Made by a program: the position numbers and the translations under genes. From DASZXJ01 sp035545895 (GTDB lineage: Bacteria > Planctomycetota > Phycisphaerae > Tepidisphaerales > Tepidisphaeraceae), in contig DASZXJ010000051.1 in NCBI GenBank assembly GCA_035545895.1, positions 1-17,346 on the forward strand: a stretch of DNA of 17,346 bases, given 5' to 3'. The notes beneath the pieces are model-generated. The model saw only the letters and a list, made by a program, of their open reading frames with translations, ran no database searches and was not told the origin of the DNA. Of this stretch, positions 7,096-14,443 are shown in pieces (the stretch's first letter is position 1; every line of letters begins with the position of its first letter).

Positions 7096-8508
7096 ATGAA
7101 TTTGTCTGATCTACGAAACAAATTAACCTCAGTCGGCCAAGGCCATGTTCTTCAGTTCTTTGACCAACTTGGCGAATCCTCGAAACAGAAGCTGATCGGT
7201 CAGCTTGAAGCACTCGATCTGAATCGAATTGACGAACTTGTGAAGACGCAGGTGAAGGTGAAGGCCGCCATTTCGCTGCCGCACGACATCAAACCAGTTG
7301 ATGCATTTCCTCGCCACGCGGATGAAAAGCATCGCCAGCAATATCAGGACGCGCAAAAACGGGGGCATGAACTTCTCAAGCAGGGGAAGATAGCCGCGTT
7401 CCTCGTTGCGGGTGGACAGGGAACACGTCTGGGCTACGATGGGCCAAAGGGTGAATATCCAGTTACTCCGGTCAAGAATAAACCGCTGTTCCAGGTCTTT
7501 GCTGAACAATTACTGGCGCATTCGCGAGCGGCAGGCCATGCAATTCCGTGGTACATCATGACCAGCGACGCCAACGACGCCGCCACTCGAACATTTTTCA
7601 AAAAACACAATTACTTCGGCTACGACTCCGCCAACATCATGTTCTTTCAGCAAGGAATGATGCCCGCATTTTCAATGGATGGGAAAATGCTGCTGGCCGC
7701 CAAGGATTCACTGGCCCTCAGCCCCGATGGGCATGGCGGATCTTTTCGCGCATTGGAAACCAGCGGCGCACTGGCGGACATGCAAAAGCGAGGCGTCGAA
7801 CATCTTTCCTACTTTCAAGTCGATAATCCGCTCGTGCACTGCATCGATCCACTTTTTCTCGGCCTGCATGACTTGGCCGGCAGCGAGATGAGCAGCAAGA
7901 CCATTCCCAAGGCCGAGCCTCTGGAAAAAGTCGGCAACTTCGTGATCGGCGACGGCAAGCTGCAAGTCATCGAATACAGCGATCTGCCCAAGGAGATGGC
8001 TTTGCAGGTGAATGCCGATGGCACGCCTCGATTTAACAGCGGATCGATCGCCATTCACGCAGTACGCGTATCATTTGTCCATCGCCTGAACAGTGGCGGA
8101 CGACTGAATTTGCCATGGCATCGGGCGGAAAAGAAAGTTCCGTTCGTGGACGCAAGCGGCAAGGAGGTCAAACCCGATTCGCCCAATGCGATCAAGCTTG
8201 AGCAATTTGTCTTCGACGCGATTCCGCTGGCCAAGAACGCGATCGTTTACACGACCGACCGAAGCGAGGAATTCTCTCCGGTCAAGAACGCACGGGGAGT
8301 CGATTCCCCCGCGACATGCAAGCGAGACCAGATTCGTCGGGCAGCGCGCTGGCTGAGCGGAATTGGAGTGGAAATTCCCGCCAAGGACAATGAGCCGGAT
8401 GCAACTCTGGAGATATCACCTCTCTTTGCCGCCAATCAGGACCAGCTTGCCCGCAGGAAAGTCAGCGTGAAATCGCCATTGAAAGGACAAACTCTATACA
8501 TTGAATAG
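7096..8508 (+). CDS. UAP1-type UDP-N-acetylhexosamine pyrophosphorylase (UDPGP family)
   Basis: The 470-residue product belongs to the UDPGP family and is closest in motifs to eukaryotic UAP1/QRI1: L-V-A-G-G-Q-G-T-R-L-G at about 103-113 (nucleotide loop) followed by P-K-G, S-P-D-G-H-G-G at about 209-215, F-Q-V-D-N-P-L at about 240-246, and F-S-P-V-K-N-A near the C-terminal third. These enzymes join UTP and GlcNAc-1-phosphate (or another hexose-1-phosphate) to give the UDP-sugar. This differs from bacterial GlmU, as no acetyltransferase hexapeptide domain is present. UDP-GlcNAc is the likely product given the adjacent mur genes, but UDP-glucose or UDP-GalNAc cannot be excluded. I chose the ATG at 7096 because GGAG lies six bases before it; an in-frame ATG at 7084 directly follows the dipeptidase stop. 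Confidence 0.85.
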   Translation: MNLSDLRNKLTSVGQGHVLQFFDQLGESSKQKLIGQLEALDLNRIDELVKTQVKVKAAISLPHDIKPVDAFPRHADEKHRQQYQDAQKRGHELLKQGKIAAFLVAGGQGTRLGYDGPKGEYPVTPVKNKPLFQVFAEQLLAHSRAAGHAIPWYIMTSDANDAATRTFFKKHNYFGYDSANIMFFQQGMMPAFSMDGKMLLAAKDSLALSPDGHGGSFRALETSGALADMQKRGVEHLSYFQVDNPLVHCIDPLFLGLHDLAGSEMSSKTIPKAEPLEKVGNFVIGDGKLQVIEYSDLPKEMALQVNADGTPRFNSGSIAIHAVRVSFVHRLNSGGRLNLPWHRAEKKVPFVDASGKEVKPDSPNAIKLEQFVFDAIPLAKNAIVYTTDRSEEFSPVKNARGVDSPATCKRDQIRRAARWLSGIGVEIPAKDNEPDATLEISPLFAANQDQLARRKVSVKSPLKGQTLYIE

Positions 8509-8516
8509 AAAGATGA

Positions 8517-8525
8517 TGATATAAT
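8517..8525 (+). promoter_or_regulatory. Extended -10 promoter of the toxin-antitoxin module
   Basis: TGATATAAT is a perfect extended -10 box (TGnTATAAT) a few bases after the stop of the pyrophosphorylase gene. No good -35 box is found at 17 bp, as expected for extended -10 promoters. The start of transcription would be near 8532, leaving a leader of only about 13 bases with AGAGGA (8534-8539) before the antitoxin ATG. Confidence 0.55.
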
Positions 8526-8544
8526 TGGTCGCCAGAGGATCATT

Positions 8545-8772
8545 ATGAGTTCAGCGGTGCTTCGCAATCGCGTCAAAAGAGTCGTCGATGGGCTGCCGGA
8601 TGACAAACTGCTCACGGTGGCGGACTTCGTCAATTATGTCACCCAACGACCAAATGGCGAACTGGACGATCTTCTCAAGATTGCACGAATGCAGTCGAGA
8701 ATAAACAAGGCCGAAAAGGATTTTGCGTCCGGTAAAGGCGTCAACTGGCGTCGGGTACGGCGCAATGTTTGA
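8545..8772 (+). CDS. Probable antitoxin of a type II RelBE-like module
   Basis: This 75-residue, highly charged protein has a predicted helical N-terminal half (V-V-D-G-L-P-D-D-K-L-L-T-V-A-D-F-V) like small antitoxins of the DUF2281/RelB-like groups, and a basic C-terminal tail (K-D-F-A-S-G-K-G-V-N-W-R-R-V-R-R) suited to wrapping a toxin. I cannot assign a named antitoxin family with certainty, and no clear ribbon-helix-helix domain is visible. The main evidence is position: its stop overlaps the start of a RelE-like gene by 8 bp, the standard antitoxin-first layout. The ATG at 8545 has AGAGGA five bases upstream and an extended -10 box before that. Confidence 0.75.
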   Translation: MSSAVLRNRVKRVVDGLPDDKLLTVADFVNYVTQRPNGELDDLLKIARMQSRINKAEKDFASGKGVNWRRVRRNV

Positions 8773-9025
8773 AATTCAATTGTCCTCTGATGCTCAACAG
8801 TTCTACCGACGTACAGATTCATCATTGGCAAAACGTATCAACCGCTGCCTGCTTCAGCTTGAGCAAGAACCTCGTCGGCACAACAACATAAAGCGATTGT
8901 CAGGCCCATTTGCGGGGCTGCTTCGATTCCGTATTGGTGACTGGCGAATTGTCTATCGGATTGATGACATAAAAAAGCAAGTTCAGGTTCTGTTCATCGC
9001 TCATCGCCGAGAGGTATATGAATGA
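8765..9025 (+). CDS. RelE/ParE-superfamily toxin
   Basis: The 86-residue product is the usual RelE length. It shows the family pattern I-K-R-L-S-G (42-47), R-F-R-I-G-D-W-R-I-V-Y-R-I (54-66) and the C-terminal A-H-R-R-E-V-Y-E (79-86). Arg61, the Arg81/82 pair and Tyr85 correspond well to E. coli RelE residues needed for ribosome-dependent mRNA cleavage, so it is probably an active mRNA interferase rather than a gyrase-targeting ParE. I took the ATG at 8765, which gives the family length and overlaps the antitoxin stop by 8 bp; a frame-extended start at 8723 would lie inside the antitoxin gene. The murE ribosome site follows about 65 bp downstream. Confidence 0.85.
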   Translation: MFEIQLSSDAQQFYRRTDSSLAKRINRCLLQLEQEPRRHNNIKRLSGPFAGLLRFRIGDWRIVYRIDDIKKQVQVLFIAHRREVYE

Positions 9026-9087
9026 TTAAGATCGCTTCGCGTTGATCGACTCCAGAATCTGTGGTAGTTTGCCGATTCGTGTAGGAC

Positions 9088-9095
9088 AGGGAGGT
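9088..9095 (+). promoter_or_regulatory. Strong Shine-Dalgarno site of murE
   Basis: AGGGAGGT lies five bases before the GTG at 9101 and fixes this non-ATG start. It is the strongest ribosome site in the mur cluster; the following genes mostly have none. Confidence 0.65.
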
Positions 9096-9100
9096 CCTCT

Positions 9101-10573
9101 GTGCAACTGCATGAACTCATTCGGCAATTCGATCCGTCCATCAGCCTAAAAGACGTAACTGATGTTGCCATCAGTGGTTTACAGGAAGATTCGCGGCTAA
9201 TTAAGCCCGGCGACTTGTTCATTGCGCGCGGCGGAACGAAAATCGATGGTTCCCAGTTTATTGCCAATGCCGTAGCTCAAGGAGCAGCAGCCGTGGTAAC
9301 GGCGAAATCGGTTGATGGGCTCGCCGTTCCACAGGTCGTTACTTCGGACCCTTCTGCCCTATCGAGGCTGGCCAATCTGTTTTATGGTGAGCCGTCCAAG
9401 GACGTTCGCGTACTGGCAGTAACCGGAACCAACGGCAAGACCACCACGACCTATCTCATTCGCCACATTCTCGCCAAAGCCGGTATTCAATGCGGCGTGG
9501 TCGGCACGGTCGAAATTGACGATGGCAAGACCCAGCAAATGGCGGAAATGACCACGCCGGGCGCCATTCAGGTCGCTCAACTATTAGCGGCCATGCGTGA
9601 TAACGGCTGCAAGGCCTGCGCAATTGAAACATCCAGCCATGCCCTTCACCAGGGACGGGTTGCGGGCGTGCAATTTGCCGCAGCCGGCTTTACCAACCTC
9701 ACCGGCGACCATCTGGACTATCACCAGACCAAGCAGGACTACGCCGACGCCAAGGCCCGGCTATTTGGACAACTCGCGCCCGAAGCGGCGGCTTGCCTTA
9801 ATCGCAACAGCGAATGGACCGCGCGAATGATGCGCGACACCAAGGGGCGGATCATCACCTGGGGCATTTCAGACGATGCGGATTATCGGGCGCAGGACCT
9901 GGCCATCACTTCCAATGGGTCGCATTTTGTGCTGGTGACGCCGGATGGACAAGCTGAAATCCACATGCCCCTGATTGGAAAATACAACGTCGAAAATGCG
10001 TTGTGCGCGGCATCGATGGTTTCAGAAGTGTTTGGCCTGACCGTTCACCAGATCGCCGCTGCAATGACGGATGCTCATGGAGCGCCCGGACGATTGCAGG
10101 CCGTCCGTGGCGGTCAACCATTCGCGGTCCTGGTTGATTATGCCCATACCGACGATGCTTTGGAAAACGTGTTAAACGCCCTTCGACCTCTGACCAAAGG
10201 AAAACTCCGGGTTTTGTTCGGCTGCGGCGGAGATCGGGATCGCACCAAACGTCCACGAATGGCGGCAACAGCCCAGCGATTGGCGGACGTCATCTACGTC
10301 ACCAGCGACAACCCAAGGACCGAAAACGCGCAAGCCATCATTGACGAGATTCTTACGGGATTCTCAGCCGATAATGGCAAGACGATCGTCATCGAGCCGG
10401 ATCGTCATCAAGCCATCGAAAAAATCGTGGGTGATGCCCAGGAAAATGACGTGGTCCTCCTGGCGGGCAAAGGCCATGAGGATTACCAGATCATCGGAAA
10501 AACCAAGTTTCATTTCGATGACGTGGAAGAGGCGATGAAGGCGATCAAGGCCAAGGCAAAAATGGGAGTCTGA
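9101..10573 (+). CDS. murE: UDP-MurNAc-L-Ala-D-Glu:meso-diaminopimelate ligase MurE
   Basis: MurE adds the third residue of the peptidoglycan stem peptide in the cytoplasm, using ATP. The 490-residue length is normal. Visible motifs are the P-loop T-G-T-N-G-K-T-T (108-115), E-T-S-S-H-A-L (176-182), D-H-L-D-Y-H (203-208), the lysine that becomes carbamylated (Lys218 in Y-A-D-A-K-A-R-L-F), D-Y-A-H-T (346-350), D-N-P-R (403-406) and G-K-G-H-E (456-460). D-N-P-R is the signature for meso-diaminopimelate rather than lysine, so the cell should make DAP-type peptidoglycan. It is the first gene of the mur cluster here and has its own strong ribosome site. A weak promoter-like pair (TTGATC at 9042, TAGTTT at 9065, 17-bp spacer) precedes it. 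murF follows after 59 bp. Confidence 0.97.
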   Translation: MQLHELIRQFDPSISLKDVTDVAISGLQEDSRLIKPGDLFIARGGTKIDGSQFIANAVAQGAAAVVTAKSVDGLAVPQVVTSDPSALSRLANLFYGEPSKDVRVLAVTGTNGKTTTTYLIRHILAKAGIQCGVVGTVEIDDGKTQQMAEMTTPGAIQVAQLLAAMRDNGCKACAIETSSHALHQGRVAGVQFAAAGFTNLTGDHLDYHQTKQDYADAKARLFGQLAPEAAACLNRNSEWTARMMRDTKGRIITWGISDDADYRAQDLAITSNGSHFVLVTPDGQAEIHMPLIGKYNVENALCAASMVSEVFGLTVHQIAAAMTDAHGAPGRLQAVRGGQPFAVLVDYAHTDDALENVLNALRPLTKGKLRVLFGCGGDRDRTKRPRMAATAQRLADVIYVTSDNPRTENAQAIIDEILTGFSADNGKTIVIEPDRHQAIEKIVGDAQENDVVLLAGKGHEDYQIIGKTKFHFDDVEEAMKAIKAKAKMGV

Positions 10574-10632
10574 CAAACCGCCTGTTGCGCGATTTTGCAT
10601 CTTCAAATCGGCGATAGTGGGTTGGCGACACG

Positions 10633-12042
10633 ATGAAGCCGCTGTCCATTCAAGAGATTCGCAAAGCTGTCAATGGCAAGGCAGCCTCGCCCATACCGGC
10701 AACCGCGCCGCTGGTCAGCGCGGTCTGCACCGACACGCGCCGAATGGAGTCCGGCTGTCTCTTTGTCGCAATCAACGGCGAAAACTTCAACGCCCACAAT
10801 TTCCTGCCCGATGCCGCCAAGGGAGGCGCGGTCGCAGCGCTGATCCAGGAACAGCCGCAGCAGAAATTGCCCAATCTGCATCTGATCGAAGTGCCCGACA
10901 CGCGCGCGGCACTGGGCAAGCTCGCGACACACGTTCGCCTGCAAATGCGTTCCAAAGTCATCGCGGTTGCGGGGAGCAATGGAAAGACGAGCACCAAATA
11001 TCTGATCGATTCCGTGCTAAGCCCGAAGCTTCGCGGATCGATGTCGCCCAAGAGTTTTAACAATGACATCGGCGTGCCTCTGACCATCTTGCCGGCCGAT
11101 CCGACGCAGGATTACCTCGTGCTGGAAATCGGAACGAATCATCCCGGCGAAATCAAAGTCCTGACCGATATGGCTCGGCCTGATGTGGCGGTGATTACCA
11201 ACTGCGGCGCTGAGCATCTGGAGTTTCTGGACGATCTGATGGGCGTGCGACGCGAAAACGCCAGCATTATCACCGGCATGACGCCGAAGGGAATGCTGGT
11301 GGTCAATGGCGACGATCCGGAATTGCTGGCAGCCATCTCACCGTTTGCGGGCAAGCGCATCACATTTGGGTTTGAACAGACCAACGATCTGTTTGCCACC
11401 GATATTCAGTTTGATACCAACGGCACTCGATTTTTACTGAACGGCCGCCGCGAGGTTTTTGTGCCGATGCTCGGCCGGCACGCGGCATGTAATTCTCTCG
11501 CTGCCATCGCAGTCGGCCGAGCGATGCGGTTAAATGAACAGGACATTATTACCGCACTGGCTGAAGCGCACGGTCCGGACATGCGATTGCAAATTCAGGA
11601 GGCGGGCCGAGGCGTCACATTGTTGAATGACGCCTATAACGCCAATCCCAATTCAATGCGTGCGGCGCTGGAAACGCTGTCGAATTTGCGTCCTCGCGGC
11701 AGGCGGCTGGCGGTGCTCGGAGATATGCGAGAGCTTGGAAAATCAAGCGACCGTTATCATCGCGAAATCGGCGAATTGGTGGCAAAATGCGGATTGGATG
11801 CTTTAACATGCGTCGGTCAGCAGGCGGCGTTGATCGCTGAATCCGCCGAGGCCAAAGGCATGGCAGCCTCTTCGATTCATCGCTATGCCGACTCGGCGGC
11901 CGCTGCGCGCGAAACGCCGCGACGCCTGCGCGATGGGGACATGATTCTGCTCAAAGCGTCGCGTTCGATTCATCTTGAACTGGTCGCTCAGGCAATTCTC
12001 GAAGTGCGTCACGGTTCGGCCCTTCGCAAGGCAGCTTCTTAG
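10633..12042 (+). CDS. murF: UDP-MurNAc-tripeptide:D-Ala-D-Ala ligase MurF
   Basis: MurF attaches D-Ala-D-Ala to complete the UDP-MurNAc-pentapeptide. The 469-residue product has an N-terminal substrate domain (T-D-T-R-R near 33-37, G-C-L-F-V-A-I-N-G-E near 41-50), the P-loop A-G-S-N-G-K-T-S (113-120), the MurF-typical S-F-N-N-D-I-G-V-P-L-T (141-151), L-E-I-G-T-N-H-P-G-E (164-173) and N-D-A-Y-N-A-N-P-N-S-M in the C-terminal half. These together separate it from MurC, MurD and MurE. The ATG at 10633 lies 59 bp after murE with no convincing Shine-Dalgarno; homology starts right after it. mraY begins 8 bp downstream of the stop. Confidence 0.97.
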   Translation: MKPLSIQEIRKAVNGKAASPIPATAPLVSAVCTDTRRMESGCLFVAINGENFNAHNFLPDAAKGGAVAALIQEQPQQKLPNLHLIEVPDTRAALGKLATHVRLQMRSKVIAVAGSNGKTSTKYLIDSVLSPKLRGSMSPKSFNNDIGVPLTILPADPTQDYLVLEIGTNHPGEIKVLTDMARPDVAVITNCGAEHLEFLDDLMGVRRENASIITGMTPKGMLVVNGDDPELLAAISPFAGKRITFGFEQTNDLFATDIQFDTNGTRFLLNGRREVFVPMLGRHAACNSLAAIAVGRAMRLNEQDIITALAEAHGPDMRLQIQEAGRGVTLLNDAYNANPNSMRAALETLSNLRPRGRRLAVLGDMRELGKSSDRYHREIGELVAKCGLDALTCVGQQAALIAESAEAKGMAASSIHRYADSAAAARETPRRLRDGDMILLKASRSIHLELVAQAILEVRHGSALRKAAS

Positions 12043-12050
12043 CGTTTCAC

Positions 12051-13208
12051 ATGATCTACCTGATTGTCAGTCATTTCATGACTTGGCTGGAGGCTCACGG
12101 GCTGGGCTTTCTTCGCGTCTTCACGTTTGTCACGTTTCAAACCACGCTCGCCGTCATGTTCAGTTTTTTAATGGTCATTCTGCCCGCGCCGCGGATCATC
12201 GCATGGTTGCGCAAGATGAAGATCGGCGACAATCCAAATTTCGATCAGGCCGATATCAACAAGCTCAACGAAGGCAAACGCGGCACGCCCACCATGGGCG
12301 GCGTCCTGATCATCGCGGCCATCGCGCTCACCACCCTGCTGATGGCGGATGTCCGAAACTTTTATGTGCAAATGGCGCTGGTTTGCCTCTTATGGCTCGG
12401 CGGGGTTGGGGCAGCGGACGACTGGCTCAAACTCACCATTGCACGCCGAGGCGGTAGCCGCCAGGGTCTGACCGGACTCGAAAAACTCCTTTTCCAAATC
12501 GGTCTTGGTGTCATTCTTTCGTATTTCACATTTCATTATGGCCGGGAGATCGCGCCGAACCACACGCTCTATTTTCCGTTCTTCAAGGATTTGCAACTGC
12601 AACTGTCATTGGGCGCATTTTTGCTGATTGGAACTCTTGTCATTACCGGATCGAGCAATGCGGTCAATCTCACCGACGGCATGGACGGACTGGCCGCTGG
12701 AACCATGGCGATTGTTTCGTTTACATTTTTAATTCTCGTGCTGATCGTCGGCACCCTCACGCCTATTTATCCGCGCGGGCTCAATATGCTCCTGCTTCCT
12801 TACATTCAAGGCAGCGACCAGTTGGCGATCATCGCCGGCGCGATCGGCGGGGCTTGCCTTGGATTTCTATGGTTTAATTGCAACCCGGCGGCCGTCTTCA
12901 TGGGCGATACAGGCTCCCTGGCCCTGGGCGGACTCATCGGCTACATCGCCATCGTCATTCGCCAGGAATTGATGCTGTTCATGGTCGGCGGCGTGTTTGT
13001 CATCGAAGCCATGTCGGTCATGATCCAGGTCAGCTATTTCAAATACACCCGCCGCAAATATGGCGAGGGCAGGCGTGTGTTTTTAATGTCTCCCCTGCAT
13101 CACCATTTCCAGAAAAAAGGGTGGACGGAAACGCAGGTGGTCGTGCGATTCTGGCTCGTGGGGGCCATGATGGCCGCCCTGTCACTGGCGACGATCAAGC
13201 TTCGCTAG
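12051..13208 (+). CDS. mraY: Phospho-N-acetylmuramoyl-pentapeptide transferase MraY
   Basis: MraY moves phospho-MurNAc-pentapeptide onto undecaprenyl phosphate to form lipid I at the cytoplasmic face of the membrane. The 385-residue protein has about ten hydrophobic segments. The three catalytic acidic sites are present: Asp123-Asp124 (A-A-D-D-W-L-K), N-A-V-N-L-T-D-G-M-D-G (203-213) and Asp286 in F-M-G-D-T-G-S. The S-P-L-H-H-H-F motif that marks MraY against WecA-type enzymes lies at 347-353. It is slightly longer than the E. coli enzyme, with an extra 20 or so residues at the N-terminus. The ATG has no Shine-Dalgarno and starts 8 bp after murF. Only 47 bp separate its stop from ftsW, so murD is not between them. 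Confidence 0.97.
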   Translation: MIYLIVSHFMTWLEAHGLGFLRVFTFVTFQTTLAVMFSFLMVILPAPRIIAWLRKMKIGDNPNFDQADINKLNEGKRGTPTMGGVLIIAAIALTTLLMADVRNFYVQMALVCLLWLGGVGAADDWLKLTIARRGGSRQGLTGLEKLLFQIGLGVILSYFTFHYGREIAPNHTLYFPFFKDLQLQLSLGAFLLIGTLVITGSSNAVNLTDGMDGLAAGTMAIVSFTFLILVLIVGTLTPIYPRGLNMLLLPYIQGSDQLAIIAGAIGGACLGFLWFNCNPAAVFMGDTGSLALGGLIGYIAIVIRQELMLFMVGGVFVIEAMSVMIQVSYFKYTRRKYGEGRRVFLMSPLHHHFQKKGWTETQVVVRFWLVGAMMAALSLATIKLR

Positions 13209-13255
13209 CCAATCCTCTCATGCAACCAGCCGGTCGCGTCCGATAATCTTTTGAT

Positions 13256-14443
13256 ATGGATGTGTCTATCTTTCGGTTGCGGCATCGCGACATCCTGATT
13301 TTGTGCGTGCTATCACTGCTTTGCCTGGGCGTCGTGATGGTTCAATCGGCCGCCATGAACGTGACCGGCGAAGTCGGCTGGCAATGGACTGAGCGCGGCG
13401 CCAAGCATGCAGTATTTGCGGTATTTGCAGTCATCGCTTTCTTTGTCATCGGGCACATCGATTACACTCGTCTGGTCATCAAAAGTGCTCCGGTCAGTCG
13501 CCAACCGATCGTCTGGATGCTTTCGGCAGCGGCTTTTGCGTGCCTGATCGTGCTGATTCCGCACATTGGCATTGAAGTGAATTACTCCCGGCGCTGGCTG
13601 CCGCTTGGACCGGTGCAGGTGCAACCCTCTGAACTGGCCAAATGGGGCGTGGTCGTCTTTCTCGCATGGTGGCTCACGCAATGCCCGGTGGATTTGGACA
13701 GTTTCCACAAGGGATTCATGGTCACGCTCATCCCGGTCGGCCTGATTTGCCTGCTGATCGTCATTCAGGATTTCGGCACAGCCGCCTTGATCGGGCTTTG
13801 CGCAGTTACGATGCTCATCGTCGGCAAGATTAAATGGTGGCATCTCGCCATCGTCATCCCCCCCGCTTTGGCGGTTGCGTTCTGGTTTGTTGCACACAAG
13901 GAATATCGCTGGCGAAGGATGACGGCCTTCGTGGATCCCTGGGCCGCTCCGCAGGCGGAGGGGTATCATATGATTCAAAGCCTGCTCAGCTTCTCGACCG
14001 GCGGCATCACCGGGCGCGGGCTTGGCAACGGCATTCAAAAACTGGGCTATTTGCCCGAAGACACGACAGACTTCATTTTTGCGGTCATATGTGAAGAGCT
14101 TGGACTGTTCGGCGCATTGCTGACAGTCGCACTCTATTTGGGAATTCTCTACGTCGCGTGGCAATCAGTGAAACAGAAGCGTGACAGCTTTGGCCGGATG
14201 CTCGCGTTTGGAATAGCAGCCATGATCGGTTTGCAGGCGACGATCAACATCGCGGTGGCAACAGTCAGCGTGCCAACCAAGGGTCTTTCGTTGCCGCTGG
14301 TCAGTGCAGGCGGCAGCGGTCTGGTAATCACCTGCGCGGCGCTGGGCCTGCTTTACAGCATCACCCGCCATGAACATGCGCCGGAAGGGGAAACAACCGG
14401 CCCGCTCCATCCCCACAGCAGTATCGCGGGACAATCGACGTGA
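13256..14443 (+). CDS. ftsW: SEDS-family peptidoglycan glycosyltransferase FtsW
   Basis: SEDS proteins polymerise lipid II into glycan strands together with a class B penicillin-binding protein; FtsW serves septal wall synthesis. The 395-residue multipass protein has R-R-W-L-P-L-G-P-V-Q-V-Q-P-S-E-L-A-K (112-129), Q-D-F-G-T (171-175), F-V-D-P-W (225-229), G-R-G-L-G-N-G (253-259), P-E-D-T-T-D-F-I-F-A with the catalytic Asp272, E-E-L-G (280-283) and S-A-G-G-S-G (350-355). Sequence alone does not separate FtsW from RodA securely; the position between mraY and murG argues for FtsW. The ATG at 13256 has no ribosome site. The stop overlaps the murG start by GTGA. No class B PBP gene is seen nearby. 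Confidence 0.92.
   Translation: MDVSIFRLRHRDILILCVLSLLCLGVVMVQSAAMNVTGEVGWQWTERGAKHAVFAVFAVIAFFVIGHIDYTRLVIKSAPVSRQPIVWMLSAAAFACLIVLIPHIGIEVNYSRRWLPLGPVQVQPSELAKWGVVVFLAWWLTQCPVDLDSFHKGFMVTLIPVGLICLLIVIQDFGTAALIGLCAVTMLIVGKIKWWHLAIVIPPALAVAFWFVAHKEYRWRRMTAFVDPWAAPQAEGYHMIQSLLSFSTGGITGRGLGNGIQKLGYLPEDTTDFIFAVICEELGLFGALLTVALYLGILYVAWQSVKQKRDSFGRMLAFGIAAMIGLQATINIAVATVSVPTKGLSLPLVSAGGSGLVITCAALGLLYSITRHEHAPEGETTGPLHPHSSIAGQST

Noticed and set aside
8723..9025. Longer RelE frame starting at 8723
   Set aside because: The extra 14 residues are not RelE-like and lie inside the antitoxin gene; the ATG at 8765 gives the standard length.
9042..9070. Possible murE promoter TTGATC-17-TAGTTT
   Set aside because: The spacing is ideal but the boxes match the consensus at only about 4/6 and 3/6 positions, too weak to call.
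13313..14164. 283-codon minus-strand open frame opposite ftsW
   Set aside because: The composition is that of an antisense shadow (charged, His- and Asp-rich), and it lies wholly within the conserved FtsW gene.
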